Part shown: positions 41,983 to 50,375 of the stretch, piece by piece
Layout: the number at the start of each line of letters is the position of its first letter
Numbering within the stretch: the stretch's first letter is position 1
From: [Clostridium] leptum DSM 753
Lineage (GTDB): Bacteria > Bacillota > Clostridia > Oscillospirales > Acutalibacteraceae
Assembly (NCBI GenBank): GCA_000154345.1
Contig: DS480347.1
Coordinates: forward strand, 388,650 to 452,649
DNA: 64,000 bases
Reading direction: 5' to 3'
Made by a program: the position numbers and the translations under genes
Notes under the pieces: generated by a model
What the model was told of the DNA's origin: nothing
The model's input: the letters and a program-made list of their open reading frames with translations, nothing else
Databases searched by the model: none

Positions 41983-43164
41983 ATGGCAAACGAATTAATG
42001 CTTAAATACGGCTGCAATCCCAACCAGAAGCCGTCTAAAATTTTTATGAAGGATGGGGGGGAGCTGCCCATCACCGTATTAAACGGCAAGCCTGGATATA
42101 TCAACTTTTTGGATGCTTTCAACTCATGGCAGCTGGTAAAGGAGCTGAAGCAGGCCACTGGACTGCCGGCAGCGGCTTCCTTTAAGCATGTCAGCCCAGC
42201 CGGCGCCGCCGTGGGAACTCCTCTGACGGATACTTTGAAGCAAATCTATTTTGTGGATGATCTGGGAGAGCTTTCTCCTTTGGCCTGCGCTTACGCCAAG
42301 GCCAGAGGCGCGGACCGCATGTCCTCCTACGGCGATTTTATCGCCTTGTCCGAGGTGTGCGACGTGCCCACCGCTAAAATTATCCAGCGGGAGGTTTCCG
42401 ACGGTATTATTGCCCCGGGCTATACCGGCGAGGCCCTGGAAATTTTAAAATCCAAACGGAAGGGCAGCTATAATATTGTTCAAATCGATGAGAACTACCA
42501 GCCGGCTCCTGTGGAGCATAAGGACGTTTATGGCGTTACCTTTGAGCAAGGCAGAAATGAGCTGAAGATCGGCCAAGAACTGCTTTCTAATGTGGTGACC
42601 CAAAATAAAGATTTGCCGGAAAACGCCAAAATCGATCTGCTGATTTCGTTGATTACCCTGAAATATACCCAGTCCAATTCCGTATGCTATGTGAAGGACG
42701 GCCAGGCCATCGGCGTAGGCGCGGGCCAGCAGAGCCGGATTCACTGCACCCGCTTGGCGGGCAACAAAGCGGATATCTGGTATCTGCGGCAGCATCCCAA
42801 GGTGCTGTCTTTACCCTTCAAGCAGGACATCCGCCGTCCCGACCGGGATAATACCATCGACGTTTATATTTCCGACGATTACATGGATGTGCTGGCTGAC
42901 GGTATCTGGGAGCAGTTTTTCACCGTGAAGCCGGAGCCGCTTTCCAGAGAGGAAAAGAAAGAATGGCTGAAAACCCTGAGCGGAGTCGCTTTGGGCTCCG
43001 ATGCTTTCTTCCCCTTTGGCGACAACATCGAACGGGCTCACCGGTCCGGCGTTCAGTATATTGCCCAGCCCGGCGGTTCTATCCGTGACGATAATGTGAT
43101 TGATACCTGTGACAAATACAATATCGCGATGGCCTTTACCGGTATTCGTTTGTTCCATCATTAA
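41983..43164 (+). CDS. AICAR formyltransferase (PurH C-terminal domain as a stand-alone protein)
   Basis: A 393-residue enzyme adding the last formyl group in IMP synthesis. Recognisable are MLKYGCNPNQKPS at the start, FKHVSPAGAAVG near 67-78 (the catalytic Lys-His pair), and QPGGSIRDDNVIDTCDKYNIAM close to the C-terminus. The MGS-like cyclohydrolase half of bifunctional PurH is missing; the neighbour upstream supplies it. The ribosome binding site AAGGAGGAAAG is strong, and the gene is 14 bases after the cyclohydrolase stop. Confidence 0.94.
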   Translation: MANELMLKYGCNPNQKPSKIFMKDGGELPITVLNGKPGYINFLDAFNSWQLVKELKQATGLPAAASFKHVSPAGAAVGTPLTDTLKQIYFVDDLGELSPLACAYAKARGADRMSSYGDFIALSEVCDVPTAKIIQREVSDGIIAPGYTGEALEILKSKRKGSYNIVQIDENYQPAPVEHKDVYGVTFEQGRNELKIGQELLSNVVTQNKDLPENAKIDLLISLITLKYTQSNSVCYVKDGQAIGVGAGQQSRIHCTRLAGNKADIWYLRQHPKVLSLPFKQDIRRPDRDNTIDVYISDDYMDVLADGIWEQFFTVKPEPLSREEKKEWLKTLSGVALGSDAFFPFGDNIERAHRSGVQYIAQPGGSIRDDNVIDTCDKYNIAMAFTGIRLFHH

Positions 43165-43178
43165 TGGGAGGAAGCCTT

Positions 43179-44450
43179 ATGCGTATTTTAATGGTCGGCT
43201 CCGGCGGAAGGGAGCACGCTTTGATCCGCAAGCTGAAGGAAAGCCCGCGGTGTGAGGAAATCTACTGCGCGCCGGGCAACGGCGGTATTTCGAAGGACGC
43301 CGTTTGTGTCGATATTTCTGCAGAGGATATTGACGGTATTGCGGCGTTTGCTAAAGAAAAAAATATTGATTTGGTGTTTGTGGCGCCTGACGATCCGTTG
43401 GCAGCCGGCATGGTGGATGCCTTGGAGCAGGCGGGAATCCGGGCATTTGGACCGAGGAAAAACGCCGCTGTTATTGAGAGCAGCAAGGTATTTTCTAAAA
43501 ATCTGATGAAAAAATATGGCATACCTACCGCGGGATACGAGGTATTCAGCGAGCCTAAAAAGGCGATAGAGTACATTACGGCGCAAAATAAGTTTCCTGT
43601 AGTGGTCAAGGCCGACGGCCTCGCCTTGGGTAAGGGAGTGATGATCTGCCAGGATCTGGAAGAGGCGAAAGAGGCGGTCCACTCTATTATGGAAGACAAA
43701 ATTTTTGGAGCTTCCGGCAACCAGGTCGTAGTAGAGGAATTTATTACCGGGCCGGAAGTGTCTGTGCTGTCTTTTACCGACGGAAAAACGGTAGTGCCTA
43801 TGGTTTCCTCTAAGGATCATAAGCGCGCCTATGACGGGGATCGTGGGCTTAATACCGGAGGTATGGGTACTATCAGCCCTAATCCCCATTACAGCGGGGA
43901 GATGGCTCGGCGGTGCATGAAGGAAATTTTTCAGCCAACCATCGACGCTATGAGAGAAGAGGGAAGACCCTTCCAAGGCTGTCTATATTTCGGCCTGATG
44001 CTGACCCAGGACGGTCCGAAGGTCATCGAGTATAATTCCAGGTTTGGTGATCCGGAAACCCAGGTGGTTCTTCCCCGGTTGAAAACCGACCTTGTGGAGA
44101 TCCTAGAGGCTTGCATTGACGGCACGCTGAAGGAACTTGATATTCAGTGGTCCGATGAGGCGGCTGCCTGTGTGGTTATGGCCAGCGGCGGTTATCCAAA
44201 ATCCTATCCCAAGGGTATTGAAATCAAGGGCTTGGACGAAAACGGCCAAATCAGCGGCGCTACGGTTTATCACGCCGGCACCGTTTACAGGGACGGCAGA
44301 TTTTTCACCAACGGCGGCCGTGTCCTTGGAGTGACCGCCTGCGGTGCTGGTCTTGACGAAGCTCTGGAGAAAGCCTATGACGCTGTAGAGAGAATCTCTT
44401 TCGACGGCGCCCATTACCGGAAAGACATCGGAAAAATTGGGATTCAATAA
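43179..44450 (+). CDS. purD: Phosphoribosylamine--glycine ligase
   Basis: A 423-residue ATP-grasp enzyme forming GAR. N-terminal MVGSGGREHALIRKL, central FPVVVKADGLALGKGVMIC, the GPEVSVLSFTDG strand and GFDPETQ-like RFGDPETQVVLPRL are all in place. ATG 43179 follows GGGAGGA, 14 bases after the AICAR formyltransferase stop. It is the last gene of the operon. Confidence 0.96.
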   Translation: MRILMVGSGGREHALIRKLKESPRCEEIYCAPGNGGISKDAVCVDISAEDIDGIAAFAKEKNIDLVFVAPDDPLAAGMVDALEQAGIRAFGPRKNAAVIESSKVFSKNLMKKYGIPTAGYEVFSEPKKAIEYITAQNKFPVVVKADGLALGKGVMICQDLEEAKEAVHSIMEDKIFGASGNQVVVEEFITGPEVSVLSFTDGKTVVPMVSSKDHKRAYDGDRGLNTGGMGTISPNPHYSGEMARRCMKEIFQPTIDAMREEGRPFQGCLYFGLMLTQDGPKVIEYNSRFGDPETQVVLPRLKTDLVEILEACIDGTLKELDIQWSDEAAACVVMASGGYPKSYPKGIEIKGLDENGQISGATVYHAGTVYRDGRFFTNGGRVLGVTACGAGLDEALEKAYDAVERISFDGAHYRKDIGKIGIQ

Positions 44451-44545
44451 GTCGAAGCTCGTTCTTTGTTTGGTCCGTTTTAAATGCTTTAGGAGACTGC
44501 AAAGCGTAAGAACAGGTCCAATTGAGAATAGATTTCAGAAGGAAA

Positions 44546-44574
44546 AAGAGCCGGTGGATTTCCCACCGGCTCTT
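44546..44574 (+). terminator. Terminator of the purine operon
   Basis: AAGAGCCGGTGG/CCACCGGCTCTT stem about 95 bases after purD. It lies between convergent transcripts and could serve both. The T run is short. Confidence 0.72.
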
Positions 44575-44676
44575 ATATTGCGTCTTTTAAATATTTTTAG
44601 CTTTCAGAAGTTCAAAATTCTTTATTTCCTATTTGGCTGTTGAATTCTGGTTGGCTTGAGCCTGTTTTGAATCGTC

Positions 44677-44961
44677 TTACTCGGCCAGAGCTCTGGTCAG
44701 CCAGGCGTCGGCGATGTCCAAAGCCAAATAAAGGCCCGGCTTTTCGCTGGATTTTACGATCTGCTTTCTGGTGCGAATGTTAGGATCGGTATACATTAGC
44801 TGCACTGTAACCTTGGTTCCCACATCTAAATCCACCGATTTTTTGGTGTCCTTGACATCCATTTTAATCACGTATTTGTCCGCCATGCTCCCGTAATAAA
44901 GGGTTTTTCCGCAGCGGACCAAGGGCTTCCCTTTATAGGTAAGATATTCTGATTTTCCCAT
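44677..44961 (-). CDS. Conserved hypothetical protein (94 residues)
   Basis: A small soluble protein that I do not recognise as a named family. It opens MGKSEYLTYKGKPLVRCGKTLYYG. The middle is strand-rich (KYVIKMDVKDTKK, VDLDVGTKVTVQLMYTD) and the end is helical (LYLALDIADAWLTRALAE). There is no signal peptide or membrane segment. It has its own TATAAT promoter and an ACAGGAGG ribosome binding site, so it is a real gene. Similar small proteins occur in related Clostridia, to my recollection, without function. Confidence 0.75.
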   Translation of the reverse strand: MGKSEYLTYKGKPLVRCGKTLYYGSMADKYVIKMDVKDTKKSVDLDVGTKVTVQLMYTDPNIRTRKQIVKSSEKPGLYLALDIADAWLTRALAE

Positions 44962-45027
44962 TCGTCTAAAACCTCCTGTAAATTTGTCTATTGAAATTTT
45001 ACGTTTTCAATCTCCTATAAGATAATA

Positions 45028-45056
45028 ATTATAGCACAAAAAAGTAAATTGGTAAA
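45028..45056 (-). promoter_or_regulatory. Sigma-A promoter of the 94-residue protein
   Basis: Minus strand: TTTACC at 45051-45056, 17-base spacer, TATAAT at 45028-45033. Confidence 0.65.
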
Positions 45057-45060
45057 GCAC

Positions 45061-45094
45061 AAAAATAAGGGCTGTAAATAAACAGCCCTTATTT
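45061..45094 (-). terminator. Terminator of ireB
   Basis: AAAATAAGGGCTG/CAGCCCTTATTTTT stem on the minus strand, 20 bases after the ireB stop. Confidence 0.88.
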
Positions 45095-45113
45095 TGCTGA
45101 TATTGGGTAGGTT

Positions 45114-45359
45114 TTATCCGTCTAAATAAGATTTTAAGAGCACCTGCAGAAGCTCGTCACGGTCAATCCTGCGGATAAGACTGCGAGCGTTGTTGTGTGT
45201 CGTAATATAAGTCGGATCCTCAGATAGAATATAACCCACCATTTGATTGATAGGGTTGTAGCCTTTCTCCCGCAGAGCGTCGTAAACGATAGTCAGCACC
45301 CGTTTGATATCGCCCTCCCGGTCTGTTCCAAGGGAAAAAGTCATGGTCTTATCATGCAT
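45114..45359 (-). CDS. ireB: IreB family regulatory phosphoprotein
   Basis: An 81-residue protein of the IreB (former DUF965/UPF0297) family, a small substrate of the PASTA Ser/Thr kinase IreK/PrkC in enterococci that affects cephalosporin resistance. Threonines near the N-terminus (MHDKTMTFSLG, Thr5 and Thr7) correspond to the reported phosphorylation sites. YNPINQMVGYILSEDPTYIT is the conserved core. ATG 45359 follows GGAGGTGATTCC. In many genomes it is followed by ruvX/yrzL, which is not the case here. Confidence 0.92.
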   Translation of the reverse strand: MHDKTMTFSLGTDREGDIKRVLTIVYDALREKGYNPINQMVGYILSEDPTYITTHNNARSLIRRIDRDELLQVLLKSYLDG

Positions 45360-45579
45360 GGAATCACCTCCGATACTGTCATGATACAATAGGAAGCCGA
45401 GAATTTCAAGTATAAATTATGAACAAAGTTTCTGCAATGTTTCCGTTAAAAAATTTACCGAATACTTTTACAATGCGTTCTTTAAGCGGATGCAGGGTGG
45501 TATTGAAAAATATTCGTCAGCCCGCAAGTCCTTATTAGGGAATAGGAGACACATGCTGCGGGATGGCTTCTCTTTCGGA

Positions 45580-47961
45580 TCACGTCCGCAGCTTTACATC
45601 CATTTTTTCCAGCGCCTTCATAATCCGCTTCATGGCGGCGTTGACCTGTTCCTCGCCCAGGGTGCTGTCGGCGGAGCGCAGGGTAATGTTGAAGGCCACG
45701 CTCTTTTGTCCCGCGGCAATCTGCTTGCCCTGGTATACGTCGAACAGCTTAATGGATTCGAGAATCTGGCCGCAGGCGGACTGAATCGTTTTTTCCAGAG
45801 TCAGTACCGGGATGCTTTCCTCGCACAGAAGCGCCAAATCCCTGGTAACCGCCGGGAATTTGGGCAGGGGATGGTACTGCTTTTCCGGAGAGGCGTGGGT
45901 GAACAGCAGATCTACATCCAAAGTCACCGCGTAGACTCTTTCGTCAATTCCGTAATTCTCCGCTACCTTGGGATGGATCTGGCCGAAGTAACCCAGCACG
46001 TCGTCACCGGCGGAAAGCTTGGCGCACTGCCCAGGATGGAAGGCAAACTGGTCACGTACAGCCTCGATGTCCCAGTTATACAGAGAAATTTGGTCGAACA
46101 GCGCCTCGACAATGCCCTTTACGGTGAAGAAATCCAAACCGTCGCCGCCATAAAAGCCGCAGATCAGCTTGTTCTTTTCTACAGGCAGTTCATTTTCCGC
46201 AGTGGGAATGTATTCTCTCGCAATTTCAAACAGATGAGCGGAAGCGTTGCGGTTGTTGTAGTTCCGCTGTAAAATCTCCAGCATAGAGGGAAGAGCCGTG
46301 GTCCGCATAATGCTGGTGTCCTCACCCAAGGGATTGCTGATGACCACGCTTTTCCGCAGGGGAGAATCAGCGGGCACCAAAATCTTGTCGTAAACCTTAG
46401 GGGAAACGAAGGAATAGGTCATGATCTCGCTTAAGCCGGCGGCCAGCATGGTGCGGCTGATGGTTTGGTCGAATTTCTGGCGGGCGGAATATTTTCCCTG
46501 GGCTCCGCCCCGGATCGAAGTGGAGGGAATCTTATTATACCCATAAAACCGTGCGATTTCCTCGGCAATGTCCGCTTTATGAACCAGATCGGGCCGATAG
46601 GTGGGAACGATCACAAGATCACCGTCGAACTGGCAGCCCAGCTTGGACAGAATCGTTCTCATTTCTTCTCCCGAAAGGCTCAAATCCAGGAACCGGTTGA
46701 TCCAGTCCGCTTCCAGAGGAATTTTGCGAGGCAGGGCCTTGGAGTGATCGTCCATGATAATGCCATCCATCACGTCGCCGGCGTCCAGCAGCTCTACCAG
46801 CTCGCAGGCGCGGTTTAAAGCGGGGATACAGTTGTTGGGATCCAGGCCCTTTTCATAACGAGAGGAAGCGTCGGTTCTCATTCCCTGGTCTCTGGCAGTG
46901 ATCCGGACGGAGCTGCCCAGGAAATTCGCGGATTCAAACACGATGGTGGTGGTGTCGTCCACAATGCCGCTGTATTCGCCGCCCATCACGCCGGCGATTG
47001 CCACCGGTTTGCCGGCGTCAGCGATCACCAGCTGATTATCGGTGAGCACATGGTTGGTGCCATCCAGAGTGGTGATTTTTTCGCCGTTTTTTGCCCGACG
47101 TACCCGGATTTTTCCCTCGTCGATGGATCTCAGGTCAAAGGCGTGCATGGGCTGGCCGTATTCCAGCATGACGTAGTTGGTAATGTCCACGATGTTGTTG
47201 ATGGGACGAACCCCCATAACCCGCAGCCGCTCCCGGAGCCAGCGGGGAGAAGGCTTGACTCTTACGTTTTTCACGATCCTGGCGGAGTAAATGGGGCACA
47301 GGTCTGGTGCCTCGATTTTCACATCCAAAAGGCCGGCGCAGTCGCCGTGTCCGGCTTTCACTACCGGGGTATGAAGCTTTAGTTCCTTATCAAAGGTGGC
47401 GGCGGCCTCTCTGGCCAAGCCGATGACGGAGAAGCAGTCCGGACGGTTGGAGGTAATTTCAAACTCCACGCCGGTGTCGTTCAGGCCGATGACGGAACGG
47501 ATATCCTGTCCCAGCTCGCACTCCTCCTGGAGAACGAAAATGCCGTCCTCGATAGCGTAGGGGAAGTCGTGAGCGGTCAGTCCCAGCTCGCCCAGGGAGC
47601 ACATCATGCCGCAGCTTTCCACGCCTCGAAGCTTGCCTTTTTTGATTTTGGTGCCGTTTACCAGGGTGGAGCCGTCTAACGCCACCGGAACCTTATCGCC
47701 GGCCGTCAGATTGCTGGCGCCGGTGACGATTTGAATGGGCGCCTCGCCGCCGGCGTCTACCTGGCAGACTACCAGTTTATCGGCGTCGGGATGCTTTTCA
47801 ATGGAAAGCACTTGGCCTACCACTACTTTATCTAATTTTTCGCCTTCGATTTCCCAGCCCTCGACCTTGGAGCCGCTCATGGTCATCGCCTCTGCGAACT
47901 CTCTGGGGGACATAGGGTCTAAGGTGACGAATTCGCTGAGCCATTTCATGGATAAGTTCAT
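45580..47961 (-). CDS. pheT: Phenylalanine--tRNA ligase beta subunit
   Basis: A 793-residue subunit of the alpha2-beta2 enzyme. It contains the N-terminal tRNA-binding OB fold (VVGQVLSIEKHPDADKLVVCQVD near 47-69), the B3/B4 editing domain that hydrolyses Tyr-tRNA-Phe (SNRPDC, RRAKNGEKITTLDG), the B5 domain and the C-terminal anticodon-binding fold (ALLCEESIPVLTLEKTI...). It begins 18 bases after pheS and shares the T-box-controlled transcript. Confidence 0.97.
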   Translation of the reverse strand: MNLSMKWLSEFVTLDPMSPREFAEAMTMSGSKVEGWEIEGEKLDKVVVGQVLSIEKHPDADKLVVCQVDAGGEAPIQIVTGASNLTAGDKVPVALDGSTLVNGTKIKKGKLRGVESCGMMCSLGELGLTAHDFPYAIEDGIFVLQEECELGQDIRSVIGLNDTGVEFEITSNRPDCFSVIGLAREAAATFDKELKLHTPVVKAGHGDCAGLLDVKIEAPDLCPIYSARIVKNVRVKPSPRWLRERLRVMGVRPINNIVDITNYVMLEYGQPMHAFDLRSIDEGKIRVRRAKNGEKITTLDGTNHVLTDNQLVIADAGKPVAIAGVMGGEYSGIVDDTTTIVFESANFLGSSVRITARDQGMRTDASSRYEKGLDPNNCIPALNRACELVELLDAGDVMDGIIMDDHSKALPRKIPLEADWINRFLDLSLSGEEMRTILSKLGCQFDGDLVIVPTYRPDLVHKADIAEEIARFYGYNKIPSTSIRGGAQGKYSARQKFDQTISRTMLAAGLSEIMTYSFVSPKVYDKILVPADSPLRKSVVISNPLGEDTSIMRTTALPSMLEILQRNYNNRNASAHLFEIAREYIPTAENELPVEKNKLICGFYGGDGLDFFTVKGIVEALFDQISLYNWDIEAVRDQFAFHPGQCAKLSAGDDVLGYFGQIHPKVAENYGIDERVYAVTLDVDLLFTHASPEKQYHPLPKFPAVTRDLALLCEESIPVLTLEKTIQSACGQILESIKLFDVYQGKQIAAGQKSVAFNITLRSADSTLGEEQVNAAMKRIMKALEKMDVKLRT

Positions 47962-47979
47962 TTTCTTTGTCCTCCTTCC

Positions 47980-48999
47980 TTAAAACTGCTTTAGGAATCT
48001 CACGTCGTTCTCATAGAACAGACGGATGTCGTCGATATTATAGCGGCGCATGACCACGCGCTCCAAGCCCATGCCCAGCGCGAAGCCGCTGTAAACCTCG
48101 GGATCGATGCCGCAGTTGGAAAGCACCTTGGGATGGACCATGCCGCAGCCTAAAATCTCGATCCAGCCCTCGCCCTTGCAGAGACGGCAGCCCTCGCCTT
48201 TACAGTTAAAGCACTGAACGTCTACCTCGGCGGAAGGCTCGGTAAAGGGAAAGTGATGGGGACGGAACCGAACCACGGAGTCCTCGCCGTAAAGGCGCTT
48301 GATGAAGGTCTCCAGAGTCCCTTTCAGATCGGCGAAGGTGATGCCCTTATCCACCACTAAGCCCTCGATTTGGTGGAACAAGGGGGAGTGGGTGGCATCC
48401 AGCGCGTCAGAGCGGTAAACCCGGCCGGGAGAAATGATCCGGATCGGAGGCTTTTTCTGCTCCATCACGCGCACCTGCACCGGAGAGGTCTGGGTTCTGA
48501 GCAGGATGTTATCATTGATATAAAAGGTGTCCTGGGTATCCCGGGCCGGATGGTCCTTGGGAATGTTCAGGGCCTCAAAGTTGTAGTAGTCGGTTTCCAC
48601 CTCGGGACCGTCGGCGATTTCAAAGCCCATGCCGATAAAAATCTCCTTGATCTCATCAAGGACAATGGACAGGGGATGCTTGGCGCCAAACTGGGGGCGC
48701 TTTCCCGGCAGGGTCACATCCAGCTTCTCGCTTTCCAGCCGGGCAGCCATTTGGCTTGCCTTGATTTCCGTCAGACGGGTCTCGATATCCGTTTCGATCC
48801 AGGAACGGACCTCGTTGGCCAGCTGGCCGATCACCGGGCGCTCCTCCGGAGAGAGCTTTCCCATCTGCTTTAAAATACCGGTGAGCTCTCCCTTTTTCCC
48901 TAGAAACCTTACACGAAGCTCGTCGATTTCCTGAGGAAGCTTGGCGTTGGCTAACGCGGCCGCCGCGCGGCTTTTGATTTCTTCCAACTGCTGTTTCAT
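47980..48999 (-). CDS. pheS: Phenylalanine--tRNA ligase alpha subunit
   Basis: A 339-residue catalytic subunit with an N-terminal coiled coil (~1-85). Class II motifs follow: motif 2 in FHQIEGLVVDKGITFADLKG, and motif 3 in GFALGMGLERVVMRRYNIDDIR. A zinc-type cluster CFNCKGEGCRLCKGEGW is seen near 248-264. ATG 48999 follows GAGGTG at 6 bases; the in-frame GTG at 49008 overlaps that site. It is preceded by a T-box leader. Confidence 0.97.
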   Translation of the reverse strand: MKQQLEEIKSRAAAALANAKLPQEIDELRVRFLGKKGELTGILKQMGKLSPEERPVIGQLANEVRSWIETDIETRLTEIKASQMAARLESEKLDVTLPGKRPQFGAKHPLSIVLDEIKEIFIGMGFEIADGPEVETDYYNFEALNIPKDHPARDTQDTFYINDNILLRTQTSPVQVRVMEQKKPPIRIISPGRVYRSDALDATHSPLFHQIEGLVVDKGITFADLKGTLETFIKRLYGEDSVVRFRPHHFPFTEPSAEVDVQCFNCKGEGCRLCKGEGWIEILGCGMVHPKVLSNCGIDPEVYSGFALGMGLERVVMRRYNIDDIRLFYENDVRFLKQF

Positions 49000-49057
49000 T
49001 GTTTTCACCTCATCAATATTGTCTTGGACACGGTTAGGGACGTTTTATCAGCAGGCA

Positions 49058-49322
49058 ATAAAAAAACGCCTGCGCCCCAACAGAAAGGGACGAAGACGTA
49101 TCTCCGCGGTACCACCCTAATTTTTGCAGCAGAGCAAACACTCTTTCGGCGGATAACGGTGCCGGCCGTCATGGCCTACATAAGAGGTTCAGCCATGCCG
49201 CTCCAAAGGGAACTTCATCCTTTTACAGTAATAGCCGGACTTTCAGCATGAAAAACATACCCGGCCTCTCTGAAAAACCGCTCTAAAGGACTACTTCCTT
49301 TTTCACTGCGTTCTCTTAGCTT
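49058..49322 (-). ncRNA. T-box leader (tRNA-Phe sensing) of pheST
   Basis: On the minus strand, the T-box motif AGGGTGGTACCGCGG lies at 49104-49118. An upstream stem I begins AAGAGAACGCAGTG. The specifier loop reads GAAG-TTC-C, giving a UUC (Phe) specifier at 49210-49212. Downstream, CGTCTTCGTCCC and GGGGCGCAGGCG form the terminator followed by TTTTTTT. Uncharged tRNA-Phe stabilises the antiterminator and turns on pheS-pheT. Confidence 0.93.
49059..49099 (-). terminator. T-box-controlled terminator
   Basis: Stem CGTCTTCGTCCC/GGGGCGCAGGCG (with G-U pairs) and a T7 run, mutually exclusive with the antiterminator that contains the GGTGGTACCGCGG sequence. Confidence 0.85.
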
Positions 49323-49329
49323 ACAAATA

Positions 49330-49358
49330 AATATACCACTATTTTGTGGATTTTGCAA
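49330..49358 (-). promoter_or_regulatory. Sigma-A promoter of the pheST transcript
   Basis: Minus strand: TTGCAA at 49353-49358, 17-base spacer, TATATT at 49330-49335, immediately before stem I of the T-box. Confidence 0.72.
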
Positions 49359-49456
49359 GAGATTTTTTTCTTAAGCGATATTCACAGTAATTTCATTGTA
49401 TTCCGAATTTTCTTATGATATACTGGATAGCAGAAAATATTTTGGGAGGAACATCC

Positions 49457-50005
49457 ATGGACGTTTTTGTTGAACAGATTGTAAAAAAGCGCAATACCAC
49501 GAAGGATATCGCGGTAATTGTGGGCATTATTCTTGCGGCTTTGATTTTATGCTTCGTATTTGCCATTATTCTTCCGGCGCTCGTGCCGATTTTGGGAACC
49601 CTTTCCTTGTTTTTGGTGGCCGGTACAATTTTCGGCGCGTATTGGCTGATTTCCAGCATGAATCTTGAATTTGAATACGCAGCGACCAATGGGGATCTGA
49701 CGGTTGATAAAATTATCCACCGCAGAAAAAGAAAGCGCGTTATTAACCTGGATTCCAAGGACATAGAGACAATGGAAAAATATAAGGCGGCGGATCACGC
49801 TCAGAAGCGTTACGACAAACGGATCAATGCCGCGCGGGATGAAAACGCCGAGGATTGCTGGTATCTTACCATGCGCCACAACCAGTTTGGAAATATCCTT
49901 TTGACCTTTTCACCAGATGAGCGTACTCTCAGCGCCCTAAAGCCCTTTATCAAGCGTCAGCTGGCGGTGGAGGTGTTTGGCAGAGATGCCTTCCGTCGGA
50001 CTTGA
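49457..50005 (+). CDS. DUF6106-like membrane protein
   Basis: A 182-residue protein. A short cytosolic start (MDVFVEQIVKKRNTTKD) is followed by two membrane helices at ~20-70 and a cytosolic region with GDLTVDKIIHRRKRKRVINLDSKDIE. It resembles the uncharacterised clostridial DUF6106 family. ATG 49457 follows GGGAGG; the frame stays open to 49415. Its end overlaps acpS by 20 bases, so the two are coupled. Function is unknown. Confidence 0.72.
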   Translation: MDVFVEQIVKKRNTTKDIAVIVGIILAALILCFVFAIILPALVPILGTLSLFLVAGTIFGAYWLISSMNLEFEYAATNGDLTVDKIIHRRKRKRVINLDSKDIETMEKYKAADHAQKRYDKRINAARDENAEDCWYLTMRHNQFGNILLTFSPDERTLSALKPFIKRQLAVEVFGRDAFRRT

Positions 50006-50354
50006 CCTGGTCGAGATTGGCCGCGTTCAGAAAGCGATGAAGCGCAGCCGGTTCTGCCGGAAGATCTTAGGCGGTGAGGAATACCGGCAGCTGGAAAAGC
50101 GGGGCTTCCCGCCTCAAAGCGTGGCGGCGAGCTTCAGTGCCAAAGAGGCTTTTTCCAAAGCCATCGGCACCGGCGTCAGAGGTTTTTCCCTTGCCGATGT
50201 GGAATTGCTGCGCCAAGAAAATGGAAAGCCCTATTTACGCTTACAAGAGAGGGCAAAGACGACAGCGGAGAAAGCCGGGTTTACGGTTTTCTCCGTTAGT
50301 GTTACCCATACGAGGGAATACGCCGCCGTGGTAGTGCTGGCGTATGAAGGATAA
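49986..50354 (+). CDS. acpS: Holo-[acyl-carrier-protein] synthase
   Basis: A 122-residue enzyme transferring 4'-phosphopantetheine from CoA to acyl carrier protein. The N-terminal GLDLVEIGRV supplies the Mg-binding aspartate, and ASFSAKEAFSKAIGTG near 45-60 is the second signature with the Glu. VSVTHTREYAAVVVLA closes the fold. It starts inside the previous gene and is followed by the NAD(P)HX repair gene, a common Firmicutes order (acpS-nnr). Confidence 0.94.
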   Translation: MPSVGLDLVEIGRVQKAMKRSRFCRKILGGEEYRQLEKRGFPPQSVAASFSAKEAFSKAIGTGVRGFSLADVELLRQENGKPYLRLQERAKTTAEKAGFTVFSVSVTHTREYAAVVVLAYEG

Positions 50355-50375
50355 AAATAGAAAGAAGAGACTGCT

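Noticed and set aside
43188..43976. Minus-strand open frame antisense to purD
   Set aside because: It overlaps purD entirely, lacks a start signal and resembles no family.
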